A stretch of DNA of 33,011 nucleotides from an uncultured Clostridia bacterium (GCA_946527725.1 CAMMYM010000009.1:1-33011); one strand, 5' to 3'; positions 8,162-16,445 are shown, counted from the first letter of the stretch. Numbers and translations are program-made. The notes: generated by a model not told the origin, from the letters alone.

Positions 8162-9295
8162 TTACCTGTTCAGTTCTTTCCAGGCGGAGGCCAGGCTTTC
8201 GATGATGTCCAGGTGCTGCGGGCACGCGGCTTCACAGGCACCGCAGCCGACGCATTGATCCGCACCGCTGCCCTTCTCCCGGATCATCCGGAACTGCCAG
8301 TCCGTGGCCGGATCGGTATTGTAAAGGGAAACATTATTCCAGACGGAGAAGATGCCCGGAATGTTCACGCCGTTTGGGCAGGGCATGCAGTAACGGCAGC
8401 CTGTGCAGCTGATTTTGGTCCGGCTGATGTAGGCGGCGCGGACGTCCTCCATGAGTTTTTTCTCTGCTTCATCCATAATACCGGGTTCAACCGTATCGAA
8501 GATACGGAGGTTTTCGTCGATCTGCTCCGCTTCATTGCAGCCGGAGAGAACCACGCCGATTTCCGGATGGTCGCATAACCAGCGGAACGCCCATTCCACT
8601 GCGGAACGCTTCACGGGGAAAGCGTCGTAGAGGGCCTGCACATTGTCCGGCGCATTGGCCAGGCGGCCGCCCAGGAGGCCTTCCATGATGACGACCGGAA
8701 TACCCTTGCTACCGGCCAGCTGCAGGCCTTTTGTACCGGCCTGGTTATCGACGTCCATAAAATTGTACTGGATCTGGACCATATCCCAGTCCCAGTCGTT
8801 GATGATATACTCAAAATCCTCATAGGAGCTGTGGAAGGAGAAACACTTGTAGCGGATTTTTCCTTCTTTTTTCATATCGTCAAAGAAATGCGAGGCGCCG
8901 ATGGATTTGAAATACTCCCATTTTTCGCGGTTGATTCCATGCATCAGGTAGAAATCGATATGGTCTGTCTGCAGCTTGCGGAGCTCTTCGTCCAGGAGCG
9001 CTTCCATATCGGCGCGGTTTTTCACGGCTTCCGCGGGCATTTTGGTAGCGATGGTCACCTTCTCGCGGTATCCGTCCCGCAGGGCTTTTCCGAGTACGAT
9101 CTCAGACGTCTTGTTCAGGTAAACGTATGCTGTATCCAGATAGGTTACGCCGCCGTCGATCGCGCGGCGGATCAGGGAAATTGCTTTCTGCTCGTCGGCA
9201 GCGCAATCCCCGGAAGGCGCGCCGTTGAAACGCATGCAGCCCAGGCCGAAAGCGGAGGCTTTGATGCCGAGTTTGCCCATGGAACGGTATTTCAT
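8162..9295 (-). CDS. Aldo/keto reductase with C-terminal ferredoxin-like 4Fe-4S domain
   Basis: A 377-residue protein made of an aldo/keto reductase TIM barrel (about 1-285) plus an iron-sulphur tail. The catalytic tetrad is visible as Asp54 and Tyr57 or Tyr59 (YLDTAYVYL), Lys85 (IATKMP) and His119 (YLMHG). The tail holds CTGCRYCMPCP (297-307) and CVGCGACEAACP (348-359). The latter is a canonical 4Fe-4S motif and the former a near-canonical one. Such proteins in anaerobes are thought to pass electrons between NAD(P)H or ferredoxin and a carbonyl substrate; the substrate is unknown. The ATG at 9295 follows an AAGGAG site. The gene stands alone, convergent with the MATE gene and divergent from the isomerase gene. 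Confidence 0.92.
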   Translation of the reverse strand: MKYRSMGKLGIKASAFGLGCMRFNGAPSGDCAADEQKAISLIRRAIDGGVTYLDTAYVYLNKTSEIVLGKALRDGYREKVTIATKMPAEAVKNRADMEALLDEELRKLQTDHIDFYLMHGINREKWEYFKSIGASHFFDDMKKEGKIRYKCFSFHSSYEDFEYIINDWDWDMVQIQYNFMDVDNQAGTKGLQLAGSKGIPVVIMEGLLGGRLANAPDNVQALYDAFPVKRSAVEWAFRWLCDHPEIGVVLSGCNEAEQIDENLRIFDTVEPGIMDEAEKKLMEDVRAAYISRTKISCTGCRYCMPCPNGVNIPGIFSVWNNVSLYNTDPATDWQFRMIREKGSGADQCVGCGACEAACPQHLDIIESLASAWKELNR

Positions 9296-9611
9296 GTGCT
9301 GTATCTCCTTTGCAATATATTTTTACAATTTCTCGTTTTTCCATGAATCAGAAAATCCAAATCATTATCGGTTCCTGCTTAAAAGCTACCATAAAAGCAG
9401 AAAATTGGCAACAGACAAGGCGGAAAAACGAAAGCAGCACCGGCCTGCGGAGGATGCCTTGACTTGGCGTTTACTCCGGATTTATCATACGTTCAGGGAA
9501 ATAAACCGGAAAACAAAAAGCATCAGCAGGCGGCGCACGAAAGCTGCCGGGAGCGCAGTGCGTCCCGCGGGCAGAAAGCCGGGAAATGAAAACGGCGGCG
9601 GAGGGAAGTCA
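9296..9611. other. Divergent intergenic region
   Basis: This 316-base gap lies between the divergent reductase and isomerase genes. It contains a good plus-strand promoter at 9459-9488. I found no clear -35/-10 pair for the minus-strand reductase, only a weak TTGCCA/TAGCTT pair, and no gene, hairpin or riboswitch that I could support. Confidence 0.5.
9459..9488 (+). promoter_or_regulatory. Promoter upstream of the isomerase/epimerase gene
   Basis: TTGACT (9459-9464), an 18-base spacer and TATCAT (9483-9488). It lies about 120 bases before the ATG at 9612. Confidence 0.6.
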
Positions 9612-10379
9612 ATGAAAATACAGATCGGAGCCCAGAGCTATACAGTACGCGAATACTGCCGGAATGAAAAGGACCTTGGGCAGACGCTTGCCCGGATTGC
9701 TGCGATCGGATACAGGACGGTACAGCTTTCAGCGATCGGGCCGATTGCGCCTGAGAAGGTCAGGCACCTGTGCGACGACAACGGGCTGCGGATTGTCCTG
9801 ACCCATAATCCGGACAGTGATTTCCTGCTTGATCCGGAGGGGCTGATCCGGCGGCACGAGCTGTACGGCTGCAGGTTTGCCGGGCTCGGTTACCTGCCGG
9901 ACAGATACCATGATCCGGACGGACCGGCCCGCTTCGCGGACGATTTCGGCCCTGCAGCAGAGAATCTCCGCAAAGCCGGCCTGAAGATGATGTACCATAA
10001 CCATGCACTGGAGTTTGCCCGCATGCCGGACGGAAGGACGATGATGGACCATCTGCTGTCACGTATGCCTGCTGATTTGATGGGCGTTACCGCGGATACA
10101 TACTGGCTGCAGTACGGCGGGATGGACGTATGCACCTGGCTCGAGAAGCATGGGGAGCGCCTGCACTGTGTGCACCTGAAGGATTATACGGTATCCGGCT
10201 TTGAAATCCGCATGGCCCCTGTGGGCATGGGGAACCTTGACTTCAAAAGGATCCTGGATATCCTCTCGCACAACGGGGTTACGGAACATGCCCTGGTGGA
10301 ACAGGACGATTGCTACGGAGCGTCGCCTTTTGAATGCCTGCGGCAGAGCTTTGCATACCTGCAGGAAACCATCCGCTGA
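9612..10379 (+). CDS. Sugar phosphate isomerase/epimerase-like TIM barrel protein
   Basis: A 255-residue protein of the xylose-isomerase-like TIM barrel family (IolE/AP-endonuclease-2 fold). Motifs in order are the N-terminal strand MKIQIGAQSYTVREY, the metal-site histidines in MMYHNHALEF, Asp in GVTADTYW, His in CVHLKDY, the loop VGMGNLDF and the last metal-ligand Glu in ALVEQDD. These fit a divalent-metal enzyme acting on a sugar or cyclitol, but the substrate cannot be told from sequence. The ATG at 9612 has GGAGGGAA just upstream. The gene appears to be transcribed alone, the uridine kinase having its own promoter about 100 bases downstream. Confidence 0.88.
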   Translation: MKIQIGAQSYTVREYCRNEKDLGQTLARIAAIGYRTVQLSAIGPIAPEKVRHLCDDNGLRIVLTHNPDSDFLLDPEGLIRRHELYGCRFAGLGYLPDRYHDPDGPARFADDFGPAAENLRKAGLKMMYHNHALEFARMPDGRTMMDHLLSRMPADLMGVTADTYWLQYGGMDVCTWLEKHGERLHCVHLKDYTVSGFEIRMAPVGMGNLDFKRILDILSHNGVTEHALVEQDDCYGASPFECLRQSFAYLQETIR

Positions 10380-10475
10380 TCTTTACCGCGGCGATGCTGT
10401 GCTGTACTGACGGATTTTCCGGCTTCCGGAAACGGGACTGCACAGGAACGATGCGGTATAAATAACGTTTTCCGG

Positions 10476-10504
10476 TTGAAAGCAGGCCGCGATTATGCCA
10501 TAAT
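10476..10504 (+). promoter_or_regulatory. Promoter of the uridine kinase-YlmH operon
   Basis: TTGAAA (10476-10481), a 17-base spacer and CATAAT (10499-10504). It lies about 90 bases before the chosen kinase start. Confidence 0.7.
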
Positions 10505-10590
10505 AATACACACAGGATCAATGCAGAAGAGGACAGCAATCATTTCCTGCATGTTCCCTGCGGCAAGCCGGGAAAGGAATGGAGCATACG

Positions 10591-11211
10591 ATGAGGAAAC
10601 CTGTTTTTATTGGGATTGCCGGCGGTACAGGATCCGGAAAATCAACATTTACAAACCGGCTGAAGGAAGCGTTCGGGGACAGGGTTTCCGTGGTTTATTA
10701 TGACAATTATTACCGATGCAGGGATGACCTTCCCTTTGAGGAAAGGAAAAAAATCAATTATGACCATCCGGATGCGTTCGAGACGGATCTGCTGATTAAG
10801 CATATCCGTGCGCTGAAGGACGGGCAGGAAGTGGAGTGCCCGGTATATGACTATACCGTCCACAACCGTTCCGGCAAGACGATCCTGATCAGGCCGGCGG
10901 ATGTGATCCTGGTCGAAGGGATCATGGTGCTCCAGAATGAAGAACTCAGGAAGCTGCTGGATATAAAGGTGTACGTGGAAGCAGACGCGGACGAGCGGAT
11001 CCTGCGCAGGGTGATCCGGGACGTGAAGGAGCGCGGAAGGGACATCGAAGGCATCGCGAAGCAGTACCTGACGACCGTCAAGCCAATGCATTACCTGTAC
11101 GTGGAACCGACGCGGGCCATGGCGGACATCGTGATCAACAGCGGCCTGAACGACGTGGCGTTCGACCTGGTCCGGAGCAAGATCACCCTGCTGCTGATGC
11201 AGCAGCAGTAA
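10591..11211 (+). CDS. udk: Uridine kinase
   Basis: A 206-residue P-loop kinase that phosphorylates uridine and cytidine with ATP or GTP in pyrimidine salvage. The P-loop GGTGSGKS is at residues 11-18. YYDNYYRC is the family's substrate-side loop, followed by NYDHPDAFETDLL and DYTVHNRSGKTI. The LVEGIMVLQNEELR box and the lid region RRVIRDVKERGRDIE are also typical. Length and motif order match bacterial Udk. An upstream in-frame ATG at 10579 is rejected because its ribosome site would be too close, whereas the ATG at 10591 has GGAG 6 bases upstream and gives the usual N-terminus MRKPVFIGIAGG. The next gene starts 6 bases after the stop. Confidence 0.92.
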   Translation: MRKPVFIGIAGGTGSGKSTFTNRLKEAFGDRVSVVYYDNYYRCRDDLPFEERKKINYDHPDAFETDLLIKHIRALKDGQEVECPVYDYTVHNRSGKTILIRPADVILVEGIMVLQNEELRKLLDIKVYVEADADERILRRVIRDVKERGRDIEGIAKQYLTTVKPMHYLYVEPTRAMADIVINSGLNDVAFDLVRSKITLLLMQQQ

Positions 11212-11217
11212 AGAAGC

Positions 11218-11967
11218 ATGATGACAAATGACGCTACGCTGCGCCACCTGCTGGATCTCTGCCGCAGGAGCAGCAGGACCGGCACGTGGCAGTATTCCGG
11301 CTTCCTGACGCCCGCAGAACAGGAAGAGCTGCTGCGCAGCCCGGAAACAAAAGGATTCCCTTTCTTCCTGACAGGCGGATATGAGGCTGCGGAGCGGAAG
11401 CTCCTGGCAGCCGGCGATGAAGCGGAGGCCGGCCCGCCGGAACCTCCGATCTGCGTGATTGCCGTGGCTCCGAAATCTGAAAAGTATGCGGAGGAACTGA
11501 CGCACAGGGATTATCTCGGAGCCGTTCTCGGCCTTGGGATTGAGCGCTCCCTGATCGGCGATATCCTTGTGCGGGGCAAACAGGCATGGTTTTTCTGCCT
11601 GTCTTCCGCCGCGGAAATGATTGCCCCGTCCCTGCTCCAGGTGCGCAGGACGGCTGTGGAGGCAAGGATCACGGGGGCTGATGTGCCGGAACTGCAGCCC
11701 AGGTATGCGCCGCTGCGGCTGAATGTGGCATCGGAGCGGCTGGACGCGGTTACATCAGCCTTCACAGGCCTTTCCCGCGGCCAGGGTGAAAAACTGTTCA
11801 GCGCGGAAAAGGTCTTTGTGAACGGACGGACGGCAACAGACCGGAGCATGCACCTGAAGGAAGGGGATATCCTCTCTGTCCGCGGTTTCGGGAAAGCGGT
11901 CTATGACGGGATCGAGCATGAAACAAAAAAGAGCAGGCTGTGGGTCAGCCTGCGTAAATATATCTGA
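11218..11967 (+). CDS. ylmH: YlmH-like S4-domain RNA-binding protein
   Basis: A 249-residue protein. The middle contains HRDYLGAVLGLGIERSLIGDILV, the most recognisable YlmH signature. The C-terminal part (about residues 165-235) is an S4 RNA-binding domain (RLDAVTSAFTGLSR...VFVNGR...LKEGDILSVRGFG). Bacillus YlmH lies in the division-gene cluster and has been linked to ribosome rescue and division; here it sits 6 bases after uridine kinase instead, so translation is probably coupled. There are two adjacent ATG codons (11218, 11221) and only a weak ribosome site. The last ~15 codons overlap a terminator for the opposite strand (11925-11953). Confidence 0.88.
   Translation: MMTNDATLRHLLDLCRRSSRTGTWQYSGFLTPAEQEELLRSPETKGFPFFLTGGYEAAERKLLAAGDEAEAGPPEPPICVIAVAPKSEKYAEELTHRDYLGAVLGLGIERSLIGDILVRGKQAWFFCLSSAAEMIAPSLLQVRRTAVEARITGADVPELQPRYAPLRLNVASERLDAVTSAFTGLSRGQGEKLFSAEKVFVNGRTATDRSMHLKEGDILSVRGFGKAVYDGIEHETKKSRLWVSLRKYI
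11925..11953 (-). terminator. Intrinsic terminator of the PAP2-like gene, lying inside the ylmH 3' end
   Basis: Read on the minus strand, GCAGGCTG/CAGCCTGC (11953-11946 with 11940-11933) forms an 8-base-pair stem with a 5-base loop, followed by CTC and six T (11930-11925). It is 22 bases past the end of the PAP2-like gene and within the last coding bases of ylmH. Confidence 0.85.
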
Positions 11968-11974
11968 ATGGCAA

Positions 11975-12487
11975 TCAGGCCTTCACTTCTCCGGCCTTGT
12001 TCCCGCTGACCAGCTTGATGGCCAGCGGAACGATTGCGACACAGTAGAATACGATGATGAAATTGCTCATGAAATGGCCCCAGTGGCTGCCGAGTGCGGC
12101 ATCCAGCGGCTTGCCGAGGAAAGCGATCATTGCCCATAAGCCGACCAGGCCGCCGTATATCGGGCCGGCTGTCATCGTATGGCCGCTGGGGAAGGAATAT
12201 CCCGTTGCAGTCGTAATGGCGTCACCTGCCGGAAGCACCCGGCTGTCCCGGATCCACGGGCGGTAGGCGCAGACGGACAGCTTGATCACGGCGTTCACAG
12301 CGACCGTGCTGTAATAGGAGGAGAGAACATAAAGCCCGCTCCGTTTATCCAGCACCCAGTACACAAATACCGGGATCATGATCAGGTAGGTGACGGCGAA
12401 AAGGGAGATCAGTTCCATGAAAGGGGTCAGCCAATTATCGATTCCGTTCCGGAAATCCTGTAATGCAAGCAGGTAATCGATATCCAT
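11975..12487 (-). CDS. PAP2-like membrane phosphatase lacking motif 3
   Basis: A 170-residue membrane protein of the PAP2 (type 2 phosphatidic acid phosphatase) superfamily. Motif 1 is K69-(6)-R76-P77 (KLSVCAYRP) and motif 2 is PSGH at 100-103. The third motif, SR-(5)-H, normally about 40-55 residues later, is not present; that stretch reads SHWGHFMSNF. The protein is also shorter than the usual 200-330 residues, so it may have lost the segment by deletion and may be inactive or altered. Substrates of active relatives are lipid pyrophosphates or phosphatidates at the outer membrane face. The ATG at 12487 was chosen for an AGGAG site 8-9 bases upstream. Its promoter is at 12521-12548 and its terminator overlaps ylmH. 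Confidence 0.75.
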   Translation of the reverse strand: MDIDYLLALQDFRNGIDNWLTPFMELISLFAVTYLIMIPVFVYWVLDKRSGLYVLSSYYSTVAVNAVIKLSVCAYRPWIRDSRVLPAGDAITTATGYSFPSGHTMTAGPIYGGLVGLWAMIAFLGKPLDAALGSHWGHFMSNFIIVFYCVAIVPLAIKLVSGNKAGEVKA

Positions 12488-12520
12488 TTTTTTCACTCCT
12501 TCGACTTCAGATCGGGAAAA

Positions 12521-12548
12521 AGAATACACAGCAGCCCGGAAATTCTAA
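12521..12548 (-). promoter_or_regulatory. Possible promoter of the PAP2-like gene
   Basis: Minus strand TTAGAA (12548-12543), a 16-base spacer and TATTCT (12526-12521), about 35 bases before the ATG. Confidence 0.4.
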
Positions 12549-12606
12549 GGACGGACAGGTTCGGAGATATGGCTTTACAGAACCGGGAAAGGACAGTACA
12601 ATCATT

Positions 12607-12638
12607 TTGAAACGAGGCTGCCGGATGCTTTATATAAA
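12607..12638 (+). promoter_or_regulatory. Promoter of the PatB-adenosine deaminase operon
   Basis: TTGAAA (12607-12612) and TATATA/TATAAA (12631-12638) with 18-20 bases between them, about 27 bases before the ATG at 12665. Confidence 0.55.
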
Positions 12639-12664
12639 AACATGACATTTTCGGAGGAAAACGG

Positions 12665-13867
12665 ATGCGGTTTGATTTTGAGACAATGCCGGACAGGCAT
12701 GGAATGGACTCCATTGCGGTGGATGCAATCGGCCGCGGCTTCGGGCCTGCAGGCCCGAAGGAAGGCTTCGAAGCGATTCCGATGTGGGTGGCGGATATGA
12801 ACTTCATGGCGTGCCCGTCCATTACGGAAGCAATTATCCGGCGGACGCAGCATCCGTCCTTCGGCTACTTTGATCCTTCGGACGCGTACTATGATTCCAT
12901 TATCCGGTGGCAGCGGGAGGCAAACGGTGCGGAAACCCTGGCAAGGGAACACATCGGTTACGAGAACGGCGTCCTTGGCGGCGTCGAATCCACGCTGAAT
13001 ACGCTGTGCTCCCGGGGAGATGCCGTATTGCTGCAGAGCCCCACTTACATCGGCTTTACCCATGTACTGGAGAATAACGGATACAGGATTGTCCTGAACC
13101 CGCTGATCCAGGACGAAGCCGGAACGTGGCGCCTGGATTACGTGGACATGGAAAGAAAAATCACGGAAAAAAGGATCCACGCGGCGGTTTTCTGCAACCC
13201 GCATAATCCCTGCGGCCGTGTGTGGACACCGGATGAAATCGGGAAAGCCATGGAGATCTTCGAGAAGCACGGCGTATGGGTCGTGTCGGACGAGATCTGG
13301 TCTGACCTGCTGCTGAACGGACACCGCCATACACCCACCCAGTCGGTCAGCGCATATGCCCGGGAGCACACCGCTGCCTTCTACGCTCCTTCCAAGACGT
13401 TCAACCTCGCGGGACTGGTGGGGAGTTATCATATTATTTATAACAAGTGGCTGCGGGAAAGGCAGGCCAAGGAGGCTTCGCTTTCCGCCTACAACGCCAT
13501 GAACGTACTGTCCATGCATGCGCTCATCGGCGCCTACAGCCCAGAGGGCAGGGCATGGACGGACGAACTGTGCGCCGTGCTGTCCGGAAATGTGAACTTT
13601 GCTTATGATTTTATCAACAGGCGTTTCCCGGGTATTTCCCTTCGGAAACCGGAAGGCACCTATATGCTGTTCCTGCACTGTGAGGAGTGGTGCAAATCCC
13701 ATGGACAAACGCTGGACAGCCTGCTGAAGGCCGGAACGGATGTAGGGGTAGCCTGGCAGGACGGACGGCCCTTCCATGATCCGTGGGGTATCCGTATGAA
13801 CCTGGCCCTTCCTTTCCGGAAGGTCCGGGAGGCCTTTGACCGGCTGGACCGCTATCTCCCGGCGTAA
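12665..13867 (+). CDS. PatB/MalY-type pyridoxal-phosphate C-S lyase or aminotransferase
   Basis: A 400-residue fold-type I PLP enzyme. Family hallmarks are the N-terminal MPMWVADM-like block (AIPMWVADMNF), FGYFDPSDAYYDSIIRWQ, the substrate loop CNPHNPCGRVW, SDEIWSDLLL and the PLP-binding lysine K244 in YAPSKTFNLAG. The C-terminal arginine block is WGIRMNLALP. The closest known group is MalY/PatB, which cleaves cystathionine or cysteine conjugates to pyruvate, ammonia and a thiol. The ATG at 12665 follows GGAGGAAA. The stop is 18 bases before the next gene, so the two are almost certainly co-transcribed. That pairing with a deaminase-like protein gives no obvious pathway. Confidence 0.9.
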   Translation: MRFDFETMPDRHGMDSIAVDAIGRGFGPAGPKEGFEAIPMWVADMNFMACPSITEAIIRRTQHPSFGYFDPSDAYYDSIIRWQREANGAETLAREHIGYENGVLGGVESTLNTLCSRGDAVLLQSPTYIGFTHVLENNGYRIVLNPLIQDEAGTWRLDYVDMERKITEKRIHAAVFCNPHNPCGRVWTPDEIGKAMEIFEKHGVWVVSDEIWSDLLLNGHRHTPTQSVSAYAREHTAAFYAPSKTFNLAGLVGSYHIIYNKWLRERQAKEASLSAYNAMNVLSMHALIGAYSPEGRAWTDELCAVLSGNVNFAYDFINRRFPGISLRKPEGTYMLFLHCEEWCKSHGQTLDSLLKAGTDVGVAWQDGRPFHDPWGIRMNLALPFRKVREAFDRLDRYLPA

Positions 13868-13885
13868 GGGAGGATTGGAGCAAGT

Positions 13886-16318
13886 ATGATCTTCTTTCAG
13901 AAATTCTACCTGGACAGGGAAAAGGACCTGGTTGTGGACCTGTACATGGAAGGGGAGCGCCTGTTCTATGTCATCCGTACACCGAGCCACCGCACCGGGA
14001 ACCTGATTACCAACCTGGCCAGGCTGTGCAGGCTGGAGACGGGAGAGGACGAAAACGGCCTGAAGGTGATCCGCGATGAGATCCCCTGCTATTGCAACGG
14101 GGAGAATGAACGGATGTATATCCTGCGCCTGGGAAATACCAAGATCGCGAATATCTATCCGGACGGGCGGGTGGAAATGAAAGCCTCCATTCCCGCTATA
14201 TCCAAAACGCTCATGAGCCAGACGAAGGATTACAGGCTCGGCGTGGAAAAAACGATCGTCAAAACCTATATCCGCAGCGACTGCAAGTTCAGCACGGACC
14301 TGCATACCCACATGAACGGAAATCTGCCGCCGGACGCCCTGATTGCCCTGGGCATTGTCCACCAGATCCGCTACCCGTATTACTATATCCGGAAGCTGGG
14401 GCTGAAATGCACGGAAGGGCAGCAGTCCGCCCTGGCGGAAGCCCGCAGGGAAGCGGAGCAGCGAATGGGGGAAACGGCGCTGACCGGACGGCACAGGGAA
14501 CGCCGGATCGACGACCTTACTTTTATCAATTTCGCGGAGCTGATCCTCGGGAACCCGCAGGACGCGGCGGAGAACATCTGGCGGATCCGCAATTCCCTGG
14601 CTGTCCCGAAGGACGGGCAGGCAGTGTTTGCCGACCTTGAAAAAGTTTACCTTTACCGGTATGTATTTACAAAAGGCAAGCCGGCGGCGGAACAGTTCAG
14701 CGGGATCAATACGGACCTGATTCCGGATCCCGAGGTCCGTTCCTATGCGGAAAGGATTTGCCGGGACCGGCAGGACGACCGGTACTGCCGGAATACGCTG
14801 TACCAGGACCTGCTGCTGTGGATTGCCCGGGAATACAGGCGCTACGGCATCCGGTACGCAGAGATTTCGGATACCGCACTGCTGCATCCGGCGGAGTTTG
14901 CCCCGCGCCTGCGCCAGATCCATGAAATCATGCCGCAGGTGACACGGGAGACGGGGGTGCTGCTCAGGTTCCTGGCAGGTGTCCGCCGGGTGCCGCTGAC
15001 CATCGTCCGTGACCGGATCACCGGCGCAGACGACCTGTCGGAAAGCCTGCGCTGCCTTCGGGCCATCGCGGCGGATCCCTATGTGGCGGGATGCGATATC
15101 GTCGGCGAAGAGATCAACGATATCCTGCAGCTGCGGGGCGTCATCCGGGAGATGACAGCGGTCGCCGGGCAGCATCCGGGGTTCGTGATCCGGATTCATG
15201 CCGGGGAAAACGACAGCCTGCGCGACAATGTGGCAAACAGCATCCGGTGCGTGAGGGAGGCGTTGGCCCCCGGCCAGGAGATGCCTGCGCTCCGCATCGG
15301 CCACGGGCTCTATACATGCAACCTGCAGAGCGCAAAAGGCCGGAAACTGCTGGAGGAAATGCGCGCCGGCAATGTTACGCTGGAATTCCAGATCACCTCC
15401 AATGTCCGGCTGAACAACCTGAGTTCCCTGGAAAAATATCCGCTCCGCCAGTACCTCCAGGCGGGCATCCGCTGCGTGCAGGGCACGGACGGCGGCGCCC
15501 TTTACGGAACCAACTCCATCGATGAAGAACTGAGCCTGGAAAAGCTCCTGGAGCTGGGCACGGCGGAACTGCGCCAGATGCAGCAGGGGGAGCAGGAACT
15601 GCTCACGGAAAGCCTGCAGGTTTTTGAAGAGAAGCGGGAAGCGTTTCACCGGGCGTGCGCCGGGAACGACATTGAGCAGTATTATGAACGCGTGCTGGAG
15701 AGGACAGGGCGGCCGGAGGTTTCCCTGTGGCGGATCAGCGGGCAGGTCAGCGCGGAGGACGTGCTGAAGGACAGGCTTGCAAGCCTTCCGCAAAGCGGGC
15801 GGCCCGTGGTGATCTGCGGCGGAAGCTTCAACAGCAGCGCGCGCCGGACAACGGTCCGGAAAGAAGACCGGGAGCTGATTGACGAGCTGCTGGCAAAAGC
15901 TGATCCGGAAAAAGTCTATTTTGTTGTCGGGCATACGCTGCTCGGCCAGGAAGGCTACCTGGTCAGGAAAGCTGCCGGCCGTTTCAGGGTGTTTGCAATC
16001 GTGCCCGGGCAGCTGACAAGGGCTTCAGCGGAAGCGCTGCGGGATTCCGGCGCAGGCATCCTGGTTTCCATCGAGAGCTCCGGCATGGGGCTGTACAAGA
16101 GCGTTTCCTATGAAGTATTCCGGCACGCGCCTTCCGTGCTGCTCGCCTTTGACGGGAACTCCGCGGCGCTGAACCTGATCCAGCAGGCGCGGAACAGCAG
16201 CAACCGCCATCAGATCTTTATCAATCCGCGCTCCAGGGGGCTGACCGGCAAGGCAAAAATGCTGGAAGGCTATGTCCGGCAGCTGACGAACGCGGAAGAC
16301 ATCCTGGGAATGTGCTGA
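13886..16318 (+). CDS. Adenosine-deaminase-like amidohydrolase fused to a SLOG-like nucleotide-binding domain
   Basis: An 810-residue protein, over twice the size of ordinary adenosine deaminase. Residues 1-130 are unrecognised. Residues about 131-610 carry the deaminase metal site in order: H140 and H142 (DLHTHMNGNL), HAGE (438-441), RIGHG with H472, E500, SN (505-506) and TDGGA with D535. In classical enzymes the last motif is TDDP; the second Asp, which contacts substrate, is Gly here. A large insertion (about 170-320) separates HxH from the barrel core. Residues about 638-800 resemble a Rossmann-like SLOG domain (CGGSF, VVGHTLLGQEGY, SIESSGMGLYKSVSYE). That suggests nucleotide binding coupled to hydrolysis. 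Both the size and the nucleotide theme recall the RdrB deaminase of RADAR defence, but no RdrA ATPase is nearby. The ATG at 13886 follows GGAG. Confidence 0.75.
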   Translation: MIFFQKFYLDREKDLVVDLYMEGERLFYVIRTPSHRTGNLITNLARLCRLETGEDENGLKVIRDEIPCYCNGENERMYILRLGNTKIANIYPDGRVEMKASIPAISKTLMSQTKDYRLGVEKTIVKTYIRSDCKFSTDLHTHMNGNLPPDALIALGIVHQIRYPYYYIRKLGLKCTEGQQSALAEARREAEQRMGETALTGRHRERRIDDLTFINFAELILGNPQDAAENIWRIRNSLAVPKDGQAVFADLEKVYLYRYVFTKGKPAAEQFSGINTDLIPDPEVRSYAERICRDRQDDRYCRNTLYQDLLLWIAREYRRYGIRYAEISDTALLHPAEFAPRLRQIHEIMPQVTRETGVLLRFLAGVRRVPLTIVRDRITGADDLSESLRCLRAIAADPYVAGCDIVGEEINDILQLRGVIREMTAVAGQHPGFVIRIHAGENDSLRDNVANSIRCVREALAPGQEMPALRIGHGLYTCNLQSAKGRKLLEEMRAGNVTLEFQITSNVRLNNLSSLEKYPLRQYLQAGIRCVQGTDGGALYGTNSIDEELSLEKLLELGTAELRQMQQGEQELLTESLQVFEEKREAFHRACAGNDIEQYYERVLERTGRPEVSLWRISGQVSAEDVLKDRLASLPQSGRPVVICGGSFNSSARRTTVRKEDRELIDELLAKADPEKVYFVVGHTLLGQEGYLVRKAAGRFRVFAIVPGQLTRASAEALRDSGAGILVSIESSGMGLYKSVSYEVFRHAPSVLLAFDGNSAALNLIQQARNSSNRHQIFINPRSRGLTGKAKMLEGYVRQLTNAEDILGMC

Positions 16319-16416
16319 GAAATGCAACGGGAGATATGGGGAATTTTCTCCTGACGGTGTATGCGCGGAGATCATACCATGCCGGCCGGATTCCCGCAAG
16401 GGTGAAAAGCACCGCC

Positions 16417-16445
16417 TTGATCGTGGGGTGCCGCCGCACTATAAT
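16417..16445 (+). promoter_or_regulatory. Promoter of the YfcE-like phosphodiesterase gene
   Basis: TTGATC (16417-16422), a 17-base spacer and a perfect TATAAT (16440-16445), about 35 bases before the TTG start. Confidence 0.8.

Noticed and set aside
9225-9611. Extension of the isomerase to a start at 9225
   Set aside because: It would overlap the divergent reductase gene. The ATG at 9612 has a strong ribosome site and a family-typical N-terminus.
12602-15934. A 1,110-codon open frame on the minus strand opposite the PatB and deaminase genes
   Set aside because: It spans two well supported plus-strand genes, has no recognisable protein family and low-complexity shadow-like composition. Long antisense frames are expected in GC-rich DNA with strong codon bias.
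13886-16318. A complete RADAR anti-phage system
   Set aside because: Only a deaminase-like protein is present; no RdrA-type ATPase or membrane accessory gene is beside it, and the operon partner is a PLP enzyme.
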